From positions 124,001 to 188,000 of the forward strand of contig NZ_WOFB01000003.1 in assembly GCF_009733865.1 (NCBI RefSeq): a stretch of DNA of 64,000 bases. The letters run 5' to 3'. Within the stretch, counting starts at the first letter, position 1, and each line of letters starts with the position of its first letter. The position numbers and the translations under genes were made by a program. This DNA is from Oceanobacillus salinisoli. GTDB lineage: Bacteria; Bacillota; Bacilli; Bacillales; Amphibacillaceae. Below the pieces are notes generated by a model, which saw only the letters and a program-made list of their open reading frames with translations, ran no database searches and was not told where the DNA came from. This document shows positions 26,861 through 35,366 of the stretch, piece after piece.

Positions 26861-29584
26861 ATGGGGAAAGACAATAAGTTTAACACAAAGAAACAGTTTG
26901 AGCTAAATGGAAAGAAGTACAATTACTATGAACTAAAAGCTTTAGAAGAGGCTGGATTAGGCTCTATTAAACGATTACCATTTTCTGTTCGTGTACTTTT
27001 AGAATCTGTTGTTCGCCAGTATGATGGACATCAAATTAAAGACCAACATGTGAAAGGCCTTGCAAAATGGGGAACAAAAGAAGGTAAAGATGCAGAAGTA
27101 CCATTTAAACCTTCACGAGTTATTCTTCAGGATTTTACAGGTGTACCAGCTGTCGTTGACCTGGCTTCTTTACGAAAAGCGATGGTAGACCTTGGTGGTA
27201 AACCGGATGAAATTAACCCTGAAGTTCCAGTTGATCTCGTTATTGACCACTCTGTTCAGGTTGACCAATATGGAACACCAAATGCACTTGGAGCCAATAT
27301 GGATTTGGAATTTGAACGGAATGCTGAACGTTATGAATTCTTGAATTGGGCACAGAAAGCATTTGATAATTATCGTGCAGTACCACCAGCAACAGGTATC
27401 GTTCACCAGGTGAACCTAGAATACATTGCTAATGTTGTTCATGGAGTTGAAAATGAAAACGGTGAAATTGATGCATTTCCTGATACCTTAGTTGGTACCG
27501 ATTCACATACTACGATGATTAATGGTTTAGGTGTGCTTGGCTGGGGTGTTGGCGGTATCGAAGCTGAAGCTGGTATGCTTGGTCAGCCATCTTATATTCC
27601 TCAACCGGAAGTAATCGGTGTGAAATTCACAGGAAGTTTTCCTAACGGAACGACTGCAACGGATTTAGCTTTAAAAGTTACCCAAGTTCTGCGTGAGAAA
27701 AATGTTGTAGGGAAATTTGTTGAGTATTTTGGACCTGGATTACAGGACATGCCATTAGCAGATCGGGCAACGATATCCAACATGGCGCCTGAGTATGGTG
27801 CAACTTGCGGCTTCTTCCCTGTTGACGCTGAATCATTGAATTACTTACGTTTAACAGGTAGAAGCGAGGAACAAATTAAATTAGTTGAAAAATACTGTAA
27901 AGCAAATAACCTGTGGTACAGTTCAGATCAACCTGACCCGGAATATACAGAAGTTGTGGAAATTAATCTATCGGAATTAGAACCAAATCTTTCAGGTCCT
28001 AAGCGTCCACAGGATTTAATTCCGTTATCAAAAATGCAAGACGAGTTTAACAAAGCAGTAACAGCACCTGAAGGTAACCAGGGATTTGGACTTGATAAAT
28101 CGGAGTTTGATAAAGAAGTTACCATTGAAAATCCGGATGGTTCGAAATCGGTGATGAGAACTGGTTCTATTGCAATCGCTGCAATTACATCATGTACAAA
28201 TACCTCTAACCCGTATGTAATGTTAGGTGCAGGTTTGATTGCGAAAAAAGCAGTGGAAAAAGGATTGAAGGTGCCTGGATATGTAAAAACTTCACTTGCA
28301 CCAGGTTCAAAAGTTGTAACACGCTATTTGGAAGATGCAGGATTACAAGACTATTTAGATCATTTAGGATTTAATTTGGTCGGATATGGCTGTACAACAT
28401 GTATCGGTAACTCAGGTCCATTGCGTGAAGATATTGAAAAAGCAATTCAGGATAGTGATTTGCTTGCATCATCTGTATTGTCTGGTAACCGTAACTTTGA
28501 AGGACGTATCCATCCATTAGTGAAAGCAAACTATTTGGCTTCACCACCACTTGTCGTTGCATATGCACTGGCTGGAACAGTAGATATTAATCTGGCTGTT
28601 GATCCAATTGGTCAAGATGCAGATGGAAATGATGTATATATGAATGACATTTGGCCAACAATGCAAGAAATTAAAAATGAAGTTCAAAAAGTTGTTACAC
28701 CAGAAATTTTCCGTAAAGAATATGAAAATGTATTCGAATCAAATGAAAAATGGAATTCCATTGAAACTACGGATGAGCCGTTATTCGAGTGGGATAATGA
28801 TTCAACATATATTCAAAATCCTCCATTTTTCGAAGGGTTATCTAAAGAACCTGGAACGGTTGATAATTTGAATGGGTTACGTGCGATAGGAAAATTTGGG
28901 GATTCGGTAACAACAGACCATATCTCTCCAGCAGGGGCAATTGCTAAAGATATGCCAGCCGGTAAATATTTACAGGAAAAAGGTGTTTCTCCAAGAAACT
29001 TCAACTCTTATGGTTCTCGACGTGGTAACCATGAAGTGATGATGCGCGGTACTTTTGCCAATATTCGTATTCGTAACCAATTGGCTCCAGGAACAGAAGG
29101 TGGATATACTACTTACTGGCCAACTGGGGAAATTATGCCAATATACGATGCGGCTATGAAATATCAGCAAGATGGAACAGGCTTAGCAGTCATTGCCGGT
29201 AAAGATTATGGAATGGGATCTTCACGAGACTGGGCTGCAAAAGGAACCAATCTTTTAGGAATTAAAATGGTCATTGCTGAAAGTTTTGAACGTATTCACC
29301 GTTCAAATTTAGTAATGATGGGTGTATTACCATTGCAATTTCAAAAAGGAGACAGCGCTGAAAAATTAGGGTTAAGTGGAAAAGAATCATTTAACGTTGA
29401 GATTGACGAAAATGTAAAGCCGCATGATCTTGTTAAAGTAACAGCAGTTGATGAAGAGTCTGGAAAAGAAACAACCTTCGAAGCAACTGTACGCTTTGAT
29501 AGTGAAGTGGAAGTGGATTATTATCGTCATGGTGGAATTCTGCAAATGGTACTACGAAACAAAGTAGCTGCAGAAGCCAAGTAA
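26861..29584 (+). CDS. acnA: Aconitate hydratase (aconitase A)
   Basis: 907-aa TCA-cycle aconitase (B. subtilis CitB), converting citrate to isocitrate; the apo form can act as an RNA-binding regulator. The [4Fe-4S] ligands are C445 in [10 protein letters not shown] and C511/C514 in [12 protein letters not shown]. Further motifs: [24 protein letters not shown] split over 27500-27575, and the swivel-domain [19 protein letters not shown] and [22 protein letters not shown] precedes the ATG. Terminator downstream. The tlp-yneP-yneQ genes follow, as in B. subtilis. Confidence 0.98.
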   Translation: MGKDNKFNTKKQFELNGKKYNYYELKALEEAGLGSIKRLPFSVRVLLESVVRQYDGHQIKDQHVKGLAKWGTKEGKDAEVPFKPSRVILQDFTGVPAVVDLASLRKAMVDLGGKPDEINPEVPVDLVIDHSVQVDQYGTPNALGANMDLEFERNAERYEFLNWAQKAFDNYRAVPPATGIVHQVNLEYIANVVHGVENENGEIDAFPDTLVGTDSHTTMINGLGVLGWGVGGIEAEAGMLGQPSYIPQPEVIGVKFTGSFPNGTTATDLALKVTQVLREKNVVGKFVEYFGPGLQDMPLADRATISNMAPEYGATCGFFPVDAESLNYLRLTGRSEEQIKLVEKYCKANNLWYSSDQPDPEYTEVVEINLSELEPNLSGPKRPQDLIPLSKMQDEFNKAVTAPEGNQGFGLDKSEFDKEVTIENPDGSKSVMRTGSIAIAAITSCTNTSNPYVMLGAGLIAKKAVEKGLKVPGYVKTSLAPGSKVVTRYLEDAGLQDYLDHLGFNLVGYGCTTCIGNSGPLREDIEKAIQDSDLLASSVLSGNRNFEGRIHPLVKANYLASPPLVVAYALAGTVDINLAVDPIGQDADGNDVYMNDIWPTMQEIKNEVQKVVTPEIFRKEYENVFESNEKWNSIETTDEPLFEWDNDSTYIQNPPFFEGLSKEPGTVDNLNGLRAIGKFGDSVTTDHISPAGAIAKDMPAGKYLQEKGVSPRNFNSYGSRRGNHEVMMRGTFANIRIRNQLAPGTEGGYTTYWPTGEIMPIYDAAMKYQQDGTGLAVIAGKDYGMGSSRDWAAKGTNLLGIKMVIAESFERIHRSNLVMMGVLPLQFQKGDSAEKLGLSGKESFNVEIDENVKPHDLVKVTAVDEESGKETTFEATVRFDSEVEVDYYRHGGILQMVLRNKVAAEAK

Positions 29585-29634
29585 ATCATTTGTAATTGGC
29601 AAAAGAGGCTGGGACAATAATATTTTAGTCAATG

Positions 29635-29671
29635 AAAAATCCGAACAATAACCTATTGTTCGGATTTTTTC
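29635..29671 (+). terminator. Terminator after aconitase
   Basis: 16-bp perfect stem AAAAATCCGAACAATA / TATTGTTCGGATTTTT (29635-29650, 29654-29669) with a 3-nt loop. Preceded by GAGGCTGGGAC, a string often found near such hairpins in Bacillaceae. The TCCGAAC/GTTCGGA stem recurs at 63606-63662. Confidence 0.92.
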
Positions 29672-29860
29672 TGGTTGACTGTTGCGTTTTGCAGAAAATT
29701 TTATTTATCGGAACAGATGGTGTTGTACAGCAACCTAGAAAAATTGGACCAATGACCTATTATTATGTCTGAAATGATGAATGAATTAAATTAATTTGCA
29801 AGACTATTATAAAATCAACCATAAATGGCTACACTTCTTTTAAAAAGTTAAAGGGAGTGA

Positions 29861-29995
29861 ATGACTATTTCTCTGAAAAAAAAGTTGACATTTGAAGAAT
29901 TGGTACAGCAAAACCGTAAGCAAATTTTAGAAGATAATGTCTTATTAGACAAAATTGAACAAAAATTAGAAAAAAAGTTTAGAGAAGCCAAATAA
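29861..29995 (+). CDS. FbpB-family small basic protein
   Basis: 44-aa basic peptide: LKKKLTFEELVQQNRKQIL followed by EDNVLLDKIEQKLEKK. This agrees with the Fur-regulated FbpB small-protein family (pattern L-[ST]-F-E-x-L-V-x-x-N-[KR]-x-x-[IL]-L-x-[DE]), whose best-known member helps the FsrA sRNA repress mRNAs under iron limitation in B. subtilis. AAGGGAG is close upstream (3-nt gap). I see no Fur box in the preceding 190 bp, so iron control is not shown. It occupies the place of yneN in B. subtilis. Confidence 0.7.
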   Translation: MTISLKKKLTFEELVQQNRKQILEDNVLLDKIEQKLEKKFREAK

Positions 29996-29998
29996 GCG

Positions 29999-30157
29999 AA
30001 TCTTCAATCGGTGTGTGTTTTCATCCCTCACTGATTGCTAGTACCGATAAGGGCATATATCTAAAGGCCTCTGAACGACAGTTGTTAACTGGCCGCTAAT
30101 CCCACTAAGTAATTCTTGTATTATCTCGATTTAGTGAATTGTGAGTGCAGCCAGTTA
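29999..30157 (+). repeat. Structured repeat: CAATC-hairpin module plus TAACTGGC palindrome
   Basis: First module 29999-30040 reads GAATCTTCAATCGGTG with CACTGATTG closing the hairpin at 30029-30037. The second is an inverted-end element TAACTGGCCGC (30086) to GCAGCCAGTTA (30157), enclosing CCCACTAAGTAATTCTTG. Both modules occur again in the same relative order on the other strand at 40513-40655. It occupies the gap between the FbpB-like gene and tlp. Confidence 0.65.
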
Positions 30158-30176
30158 GTCACATATAAATAGTAAT

Positions 30177-30214
30177 AAAAAATGTCCCTTTCTATTTGAA
30201 AGGGGCATTTTTTT
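30177..30214 (+). terminator. Terminator upstream of tlp
   Basis: Stem AAAAAATGTCCCTTTC (30177-30192) / GAAAGGGGCATTTTTT (30198-30213) with one mismatch-type pair and a T-run. It ends transcription from the FbpB-like gene and repeat region. Confidence 0.88.
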
Positions 30215-30274
30215 GTATAGACAATATTTTTTTAGAAAAAATAAAGATAGCTTTTATTAGAAAGGAGAATACAA

Positions 30275-30502
30275 ATGACAGAAAAACATCATCAACCAAA
30301 GCCAGATGATCGAAGTGATAACGTGGAAAAACTGCAAAATATGGTAGAAGACACGATACAAAATATGGAAAAAGCAGAAGGCACATTAGAGCATTCCCAA
30401 GGCCAGGAAAGGGAACAAATTATAGCCAAGAACCAACGCCGGGAAGAAGCTATTGAGGGAATGCGTGAAGAAATTAAAGACGAGTACCATGATCAAAAAT
30501 AA
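30275..30502 (+). CDS. tlp: Small acid-soluble spore protein Tlp
   Basis: 75-aa Tlp, a minor SASP made in the forespore. KPDDRSDNVEKLQNMVEDTIQNMEKAE and IIAKNQRREEAIEGMREEIKDE are the family signature; the protein is highly charged and lacks cysteine. GAAAGGAG precedes the ATG. It lies downstream of aconitase as in B. subtilis. No clear SigG promoter was identified. Confidence 0.93.
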   Translation: MTEKHHQPKPDDRSDNVEKLQNMVEDTIQNMEKAEGTLEHSQGQEREQIIAKNQRREEAIEGMREEIKDEYHDQK

Positions 30503-30515
30503 TAGGTCGTAAACT

Positions 30516-30550
30516 GTAAAACCTCAGATCTAAATGATTTGAGGTTTTAC
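30516..30550 (+). terminator. Hairpin after tlp
   Basis: GTAAAACCTCAGATC (30516-30530) / GATTTGAGGTTTTAC (30536-30550), 15-bp stem with one mismatch. The T-tract lies in the right arm only. Confidence 0.65.
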
Positions 30551-30637
30551 ATACGTTAGTGGATAAGTTATCTATTTCACTTCGTTTATGTATTCATGAT
30601 AAAATAAGGAGGATCAGTATCTAGGGGAGGAAAAAAA

Positions 30638-31060
30638 TTGAATAAAGTCAACACTCCAATCGAAGTAAGATATCAGGAAACAGATCAAATGGGAGTCGTT
30701 TATCACGCAAATTATTTAGTATGGTTTGAAATTGGACGGACAAAATATATAGAAAATTTAGGTTTGAGCTATGCAAAAATGGAGCAGGAAAATGTCGTCT
30801 CTCCTGTGATCAATGCCAATATTTCATTTAAAAAACCAGTTCGTTATGGTGAAGCGGCATTTGTTGAAACATGGCTGGAAGAATATGATGGATTACGAAC
30901 CGTTTATGGTTATCATATAGTAAAAGGTAATGGGGAGATAGCTGTAAGTGGCAGTACAGAACATGTTATTGTTCGTAAAGATTCATTTAGGCCTTTATCA
31001 CTTAGAAGTTCCTTTCCTGATTGGCACAAGAAGTATTTACAGCAAGTAAAAGGGGAATAA
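30638..31060 (+). CDS. yneP: YneP, YbgC/FadM-type hot-dog acyl-CoA thioesterase
   Basis: 140-aa 4HBT-family thioesterase. The catalytic region ETDQMGVVYHANYLVWFEIGR contains the Asp and the tyrosine/histidine typical of 4-hydroxybenzoyl-CoA-type enzymes, followed by YIENLGLSY. Substrate unknown; short or medium acyl-CoAs are likely. TTG start with GGGGAGG 8 nt upstream. Three nucleotides separate it from yneQ. Confidence 0.9.
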   Translation: MNKVNTPIEVRYQETDQMGVVYHANYLVWFEIGRTKYIENLGLSYAKMEQENVVSPVINANISFKKPVRYGEAAFVETWLEEYDGLRTVYGYHIVKGNGEIAVSGSTEHVIVRKDSFRPLSLRSSFPDWHKKYLQQVKGE

Positions 31061-31063
31061 AGG

Positions 31064-31372
31064 ATGGCTTTTGGACTGAAAAGAGATGAATTAAGAGCTT
31101 GGCAGGAAAAAGTAAGATGCGGGAAGATAGCTTTTTTAACGCATTATTGGATGGATGAAAGGTTTCCGGAAAGTTATACTGTTACCAAAGTAGGTTGCAG
31201 TGATTTGGAAAAACTCCAAAAATGGGGAGAAAAATACGGATTGGATTCCAAATGGATACATAGAGATGATAAATATCCCCATTTCGACTTGTTTGGTGAA
31301 TATCAGAGGGAAGTATTGTACAAAGAAAAACAATTTGAACAGATAGAGCGTTTCAACTTATCCCATGACTAA
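31064..31372 (+). CDS. yneQ: YneQ, uncharacterised conserved protein
   Basis: 102-aa protein with FLTHYWMDERFP, TKVGCSDLEKLQKWGEKYGL and KYPHFDLFGEYQREVL. The family is restricted to Bacillus relatives and has no known function. The His/Asp/Cys-containing strings hint at metal or substrate binding, but this is guesswork. It is translated right after yneP and ends at a terminator shared with yidD. Confidence 0.85.
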   Translation: MAFGLKRDELRAWQEKVRCGKIAFLTHYWMDERFPESYTVTKVGCSDLEKLQKWGEKYGLDSKWIHRDDKYPHFDLFGEYQREVLYKEKQFEQIERFNLSHD

Positions 31373-31425
31373 GAAAAAGAACGATACAGGCGGTATTTTA
31401 TCCTTTTCCTGTATCGTTCTTTTTC
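31373..31425. terminator. Bidirectional terminator between yneQ and yidD
   Basis: Perfect 18-bp stem (31373-31390 with 31408-31425) with A-run and T-run; it lies within the 3' end of yidD on the other strand. Confidence 0.92.
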
Positions 31426-31646
31426 GTATTAAGTTGTTCAGGAACATAGTCAACCCCTCCAGGATGGAATGGATGACATTTACTTATCCTTTTTATACTT
31501 AAAAATGCTCCTTTAATGACACCAAAGCGCTGAAATGCTTCCAAACTGTAGGTCGAACATGTAGGGTAAAACCTGCAGGAGGGAGGCGTGAATGGGCTAA
31601 TTGCTTTTTGATAAAATTTGATTATCCCAATAAAGAGATATTTCAT
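31398..31646 (-). CDS. yidD: Membrane-insertion factor YidD
   Basis: 82-aa YidD, a small amphipathic membrane-associated protein that aids YidC-dependent insertion. The family core [27 protein letters not shown] (split here as YQKAISP and [11 protein letters not shown]) with its cysteines is intact, as is [14 protein letters not shown] start at the second methionine (ATG complement at 31646) because AGGTG lies 6 nt upstream; the ATG at 31655 would be only 1 nt away. The C-terminal tail is encoded within the terminator stem. Confidence 0.92.
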   Translation of the reverse strand: MKYLFIGIIKFYQKAISPFTPPSCRFYPTCSTYSLEAFQRFGVIKGAFLSIKRISKCHPFHPGGVDYVPEQLNTKKNDTGKG

Positions 31647-31689
31647 TTCATTCACCTGTTTCTTTTATAAAAAATCCTTATGTTTGTAT

Positions 31690-31850
31690 AAGTTTTATTT
31701 CCCCCTGCAGCGCAGCATCACGAGGAGGCACACCAGTTGCCCTAAGTGCGTATTTTAATTCCGCAGCAGCCGCGGGAAAACGACAATTCTTTTTTGCAGG
31801 ACTAGTACCGCCTTAGTCCCAATCGTTTTAAAAATTAGCCTTATCATTTG
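31690..31850. repeat. Fragment of GC-rich Bacillaceae repeat
   Basis: The 215-bp gap between plsY and yidD has GC-richer pieces (CCCCTGCAGCGCAGCATCAC, GAGGAGGCAC, CAGCAGCCGCGGGAAAA) resembling the modules of the composite repeat. No open frame is supported. Confidence 0.4.
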
Positions 31851-31870
31851 TTAATAATTATGGCAGTCAC

Positions 31871-32452
31871 TTACATCCATTTAATTTTTGGTTCTGTTCC
31901 ATTTTTAATTCTTTTTAAATTTTCACGATGACGGTAAAAAACAAAAGCAGTCAACAAAGAAATAATGATAATGAGACCGGTATCCTGGAAGAATATAGAT
32001 ATTATTATAGAGACGACACCAGTAATCATAGAAGATAGAGAAACATATTTAGAAATATATAAGGTTATAAGGAAAGTTAGAATCATGATAACAAACAGCA
32101 ATGGATAAATGCCCAGTATGATTCCAGCAGATGTCGCTACGGCCTTTCCTCCTTTAAATTTAGCAAAGAGAGGATATGTATGACCGATAACAGCAAATAT
32201 CCCAATAACCAGACGGTTTACTTCGGCATCAAATAGTAAAGGAAGGAGGACGGCAATTGTACCTTTCAGGATATCTGATAACGTAACTATCATTCCTGCT
32301 TTTTTACCCAAAACGCGAAATGCATTGGTTGCACCTAAGTTTCCACTTCCATGTTCTCGAATATCTATTTTATAACCGACTTTCCCAACAATTAGGGCAG
32401 ATGGAATAGATCCCAATATATAAGCAATCAGACCAAATAAAACATACTCCAT
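31871..32452 (-). CDS. plsY: Acyl-phosphate:glycerol-3-phosphate acyltransferase PlsY
   Basis: 193-aa membrane enzyme making lysophosphatidic acid from acyl-phosphate and glycerol-3-phosphate, first step of phospholipid synthesis. The three catalytic loops are seen as [27 protein letters not shown] and [12 protein letters not shown]; about five membrane helices. AGGATGA precedes the ATG. It is divergent from yneT-parE-parC, as in B. subtilis (yneS). Confidence 0.95.
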   Translation of the reverse strand: MEYVLFGLIAYILGSIPSALIVGKVGYKIDIREHGSGNLGATNAFRVLGKKAGMIVTLSDILKGTIAVLLPLLFDAEVNRLVIGIFAVIGHTYPLFAKFKGGKAVATSAGIILGIYPLLFVIMILTFLITLYISKYVSLSSMITGVVSIIISIFFQDTGLIIIISLLTAFVFYRHRENLKRIKNGTEPKIKWM

Positions 32453-32701
32453 AAATCATCCTACTTTCCAAATAATTTTATACCTCATCCCCCCCTTATT
32501 TTAGCATGAATGATTAGATAAAGAAGGGGAAGCAATAAGATATAATATTAATTTAATATTGCATATATATATGCTATAGTTAAGAGTAACAACTATTAAG
32601 ATATATCAACATAGGATGGAAAACAAGCATTTTTTTATTTGTGACGGTATAATCTCTATATAATTTTTTAACAATATGCTGAAAGAAGGGAGTTTTCTGA
32701 T

Positions 32702-33118
32702 TTGGCTTGGGAAAATCCATCAAATGATAGGCTCAAGGAAATTTTAGAAACGGTAAAGACGATTGCGGTTGTAGGACTATCAGATAATCCAGAACGAACA
32801 TCCTATCAAATAGCTAAAATTATGCAGGAAAATGGCTATCGTATTATTCCGGTTAATCCAACAGTAGAAGAAGTATTAGGTGAAAAAGCCTATCCTTCCT
32901 TAATGGATGTTCCAGAGGAATTTGATATGATTAATGTATTTAGAAGGCCTGAGTACTTACCGGAAATTGCTAAAGAAGCTGCTAAGACAAATGCACGAAT
33001 ATTTTGGGCACAGCAGGGAATTGTCAATGAGGAGGCTTACCACTATTTAAAAGAGCGTGATTTTACAGTGGTCATGGATCTATGTATCAAAGTCGTTCAT
33101 GCTGTACTAGTTAAATAA
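32702..33118 (+). CDS. yneT: YneT, CoA-binding Rossmann protein
   Basis: 138-aa CoA_binding-domain protein: TIAVVGLSDNPERTSYQIAK is the nucleotide/CoA-binding loop, followed by INVFRRPEYLPEIAKEA and FWAQQGIVNEEA. It resembles the N-terminal part of succinyl-CoA synthetase alpha; function unknown. TTG start with GAAGGGAG upstream. A hairpin follows the stop. Confidence 0.9.
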   Translation: MAWENPSNDRLKEILETVKTIAVVGLSDNPERTSYQIAKIMQENGYRIIPVNPTVEEVLGEKAYPSLMDVPEEFDMINVFRRPEYLPEIAKEAAKTNARIFWAQQGIVNEEAYHYLKERDFTVVMDLCIKVVHAVLVK

Positions 33119-33123
33119 GATAT

Positions 33124-33160
33124 TAAAAGGGATGGCTTAGTAATGTCATCCTTTTATTTT
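33124..33160 (+). terminator. Terminator after yneT
   Basis: TTAAAAGGGATG / CATCCTTTTAT stem with one bulge, then TTTTGC. Confidence 0.65.
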
Positions 33161-33398
33161 GCTATAAGAGGTTGTTCTATGGAACGTGATTATCATGTAA
33201 AACTCAGGCCTTTCTTTTGTATGTGTAAAATACCTTTCTTTTATCGATTATGCATTCTTCTCGAAATTATAGTATACTTATATTCACATTCTACTTGAGT
33301 TTACAATAATATTTTATTTTAGTCGATAATTTACAACATAAAACATTTGTTCTATCATAAATAATGAACGTTGCAGTTTTGAGGGGAGAGAAGATTTT

Positions 33399-35354
33399 TT
33401 GACTAAACAATCAACTCAATATACAGATGAATCTATCCAAGTATTAGAAGGTTTAGATGCCGTTAGAAAAAGACCAGGAATGTATATCGGAAGCACAGAC
33501 AGCAAAGGACTGCATCACTTGGTATTTGAAATTGTTGATAACTCCGTTGATGAAGCATTGTCCGGTTATGGTGATGAAATACATGTAACCATACATAAAG
33601 ATAATAGCATTTCCGTTGCCGATAAAGGTCGAGGTATACCTACAGGGATGCATCGCACCGGCAAACCAACGACAGAAGTTATATTTACCGTTCTCCATGC
33701 AGGAGGGAAATTCGGACAAGGCGGATATAAATCAAGTGGGGGCCTACATGGTGTAGGTGCATCGGTGGTAAATGCCTTGTCAGAGTGGCTGGAAGTGACG
33801 ATTTATCGTGATGGACAAACCTTCTATCAACGGTTTGAAAATGGCGGGAAGCCAGTCAGCCAACTTGAACAAAAAGGCCCGACAAGGAAATCTGGAACGG
33901 TCATCCATTTCAAACCGGATGCCACCATTTTTTCAACGACAACCTATGACTATGAAATACTTTCGGAACGATTGAGAGAATCTGCGTTTTTATTAAAAGG
34001 TCTTACAATTCAACTAAAAGATGAACGTAGTGAAGAAAAGGAAACGTTTCATTATCCCAATGGAATTGAATCCTTTGTTGATTATTTAAATGAAGAAAAA
34101 GATACATTGCACCAGGTAGTTTCCTTTGAAGGGGAACAACAGGGGATTGAAGTGGAGTTTGCATTTCAATTTAATGATGGCTATGCGGAAAATATGTTAT
34201 CCTTTGTAAACCATGTCCGCACAAGAGATGGTGGGACACATGAATCTGGAGCGCGAACAGCTATCACTAGAACAGTCAATGAATATGCAAGAAGAGCGTC
34301 GCTGTTGAAAGAAAAAGATAAAAACCTAGAAGGATCGGATATCAGAGAAGGAATGACAGCTGTTATATCTGTCCGTATTCCCGAAAATAAGCTGCAATTT
34401 GAAGGGCAAACAAAAGGGAAGCTTGGGACATCAGAGGCTAGATCTTCCGTTGATGCTGTCGTATCCGAAAACCTGGTATACTTCTTAGAAGAAAATGCGG
34501 ACGTTGCAGCAATGCTTATTAAAAAGTCCATTCAGGCGAAGGAAGCAAGAGAAGCCGCTCGAAAAGCCAGGGAAGAAGCTAGAACCGGTAAGAAAAAGCG
34601 GAGAAAAGATACGCTCCTTAGCGGAAAACTGACCCCTGCTCAATCGAAAAATTCTAAGCGAAATGAATTATACTTAGTGGAGGGCGATTCAGCCGGTGGA
34701 TCAGCAAAGCAAGGAAGAGATAGAAAGTTTCAGGCTATCCTTCCATTAAGGGGTAAAGTAATTAATACCGAAAAATCAAAACTTCAGGATGTATTTAAAA
34801 ATGAGGAAATTTCAACCATCATCCATACGATTGGTGCTGGTGTTGGTGCTGAATTTAATTTAGAAGATACCCAATATGATAAAATTATTATTATGACCGA
34901 TGCGGATACGGATGGTGCTCATATTCAAGTTCTTCTGCTAACTTTTTTCTATCGTTATATGCGCCCTCTTATTGAGGCTGGAAAAATTTATATTGCCTTA
35001 CCACCACTATTTAAAATTTCTAAAGGAAAAGGAAAAAGCGAAAAAATTGTTTACGCCTGGAATGAAGAAGAAATGAAAAAAGCGGTGGAGGAGTTTAAAA
35101 ACGGTTATATTATTCAACGTTATAAAGGTCTTGGTGAAATGAATGCCGATCAATTATGGGAAACTACGATGGATCCGGAATCACGCACTTTAGTTCGCGT
35201 GTCCATAGACGACCTGGCTCGTGCTGAGCGGAGAGTAACGACTCTAATGGGGGATAAAGTAGAACCACGAAGAAAATGGATTGAATCCCATGTAGAATTT
35301 GGACTGGAAGAAGATGACACCATTTTAGACAACGATAAAATTACAAAGAATTAA
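33399..35354 (+). CDS. parE: DNA topoisomerase IV subunit B (ParE/GrlB)
   Basis: 651-aa ATPase subunit of the decatenating topoisomerase IV. GHKL motifs: EIVDNSVDEAL, DKGRGIPTG, and GGLHGVGASVVNAL; the lysine-loop EGQTKGKLG; TOPRIM motifs VEGDSAGGSAKQGRDR and TDADTDGAHI. TTG start, GAGGGGAGAG 8 nt upstream. It is followed by parC after 12 nt. Residues do not show gyrase-specific insertions, and the parE-parC pairing supports topo IV over gyrase. Confidence 0.97.
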   Translation: MTKQSTQYTDESIQVLEGLDAVRKRPGMYIGSTDSKGLHHLVFEIVDNSVDEALSGYGDEIHVTIHKDNSISVADKGRGIPTGMHRTGKPTTEVIFTVLHAGGKFGQGGYKSSGGLHGVGASVVNALSEWLEVTIYRDGQTFYQRFENGGKPVSQLEQKGPTRKSGTVIHFKPDATIFSTTTYDYEILSERLRESAFLLKGLTIQLKDERSEEKETFHYPNGIESFVDYLNEEKDTLHQVVSFEGEQQGIEVEFAFQFNDGYAENMLSFVNHVRTRDGGTHESGARTAITRTVNEYARRASLLKEKDKNLEGSDIREGMTAVISVRIPENKLQFEGQTKGKLGTSEARSSVDAVVSENLVYFLEENADVAAMLIKKSIQAKEAREAARKAREEARTGKKKRRKDTLLSGKLTPAQSKNSKRNELYLVEGDSAGGSAKQGRDRKFQAILPLRGKVINTEKSKLQDVFKNEEISTIIHTIGAGVGAEFNLEDTQYDKIIIMTDADTDGAHIQVLLLTFFYRYMRPLIEAGKIYIALPPLFKISKGKGKSEKIVYAWNEEEMKKAVEEFKNGYIIQRYKGLGEMNADQLWETTMDPESRTLVRVSIDDLARAERRVTTLMGDKVEPRRKWIESHVEFGLEEDDTILDNDKITKN

Positions 35355-35366
35355 GGGGGGATTGAG

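Noticed and set aside
29686-29700. CodY-like box (complement AATTTTCTGCAAAAC)
   Set aside because: Only 12 of 15 positions match in very AT-rich DNA, and no promoter is clear beside it.
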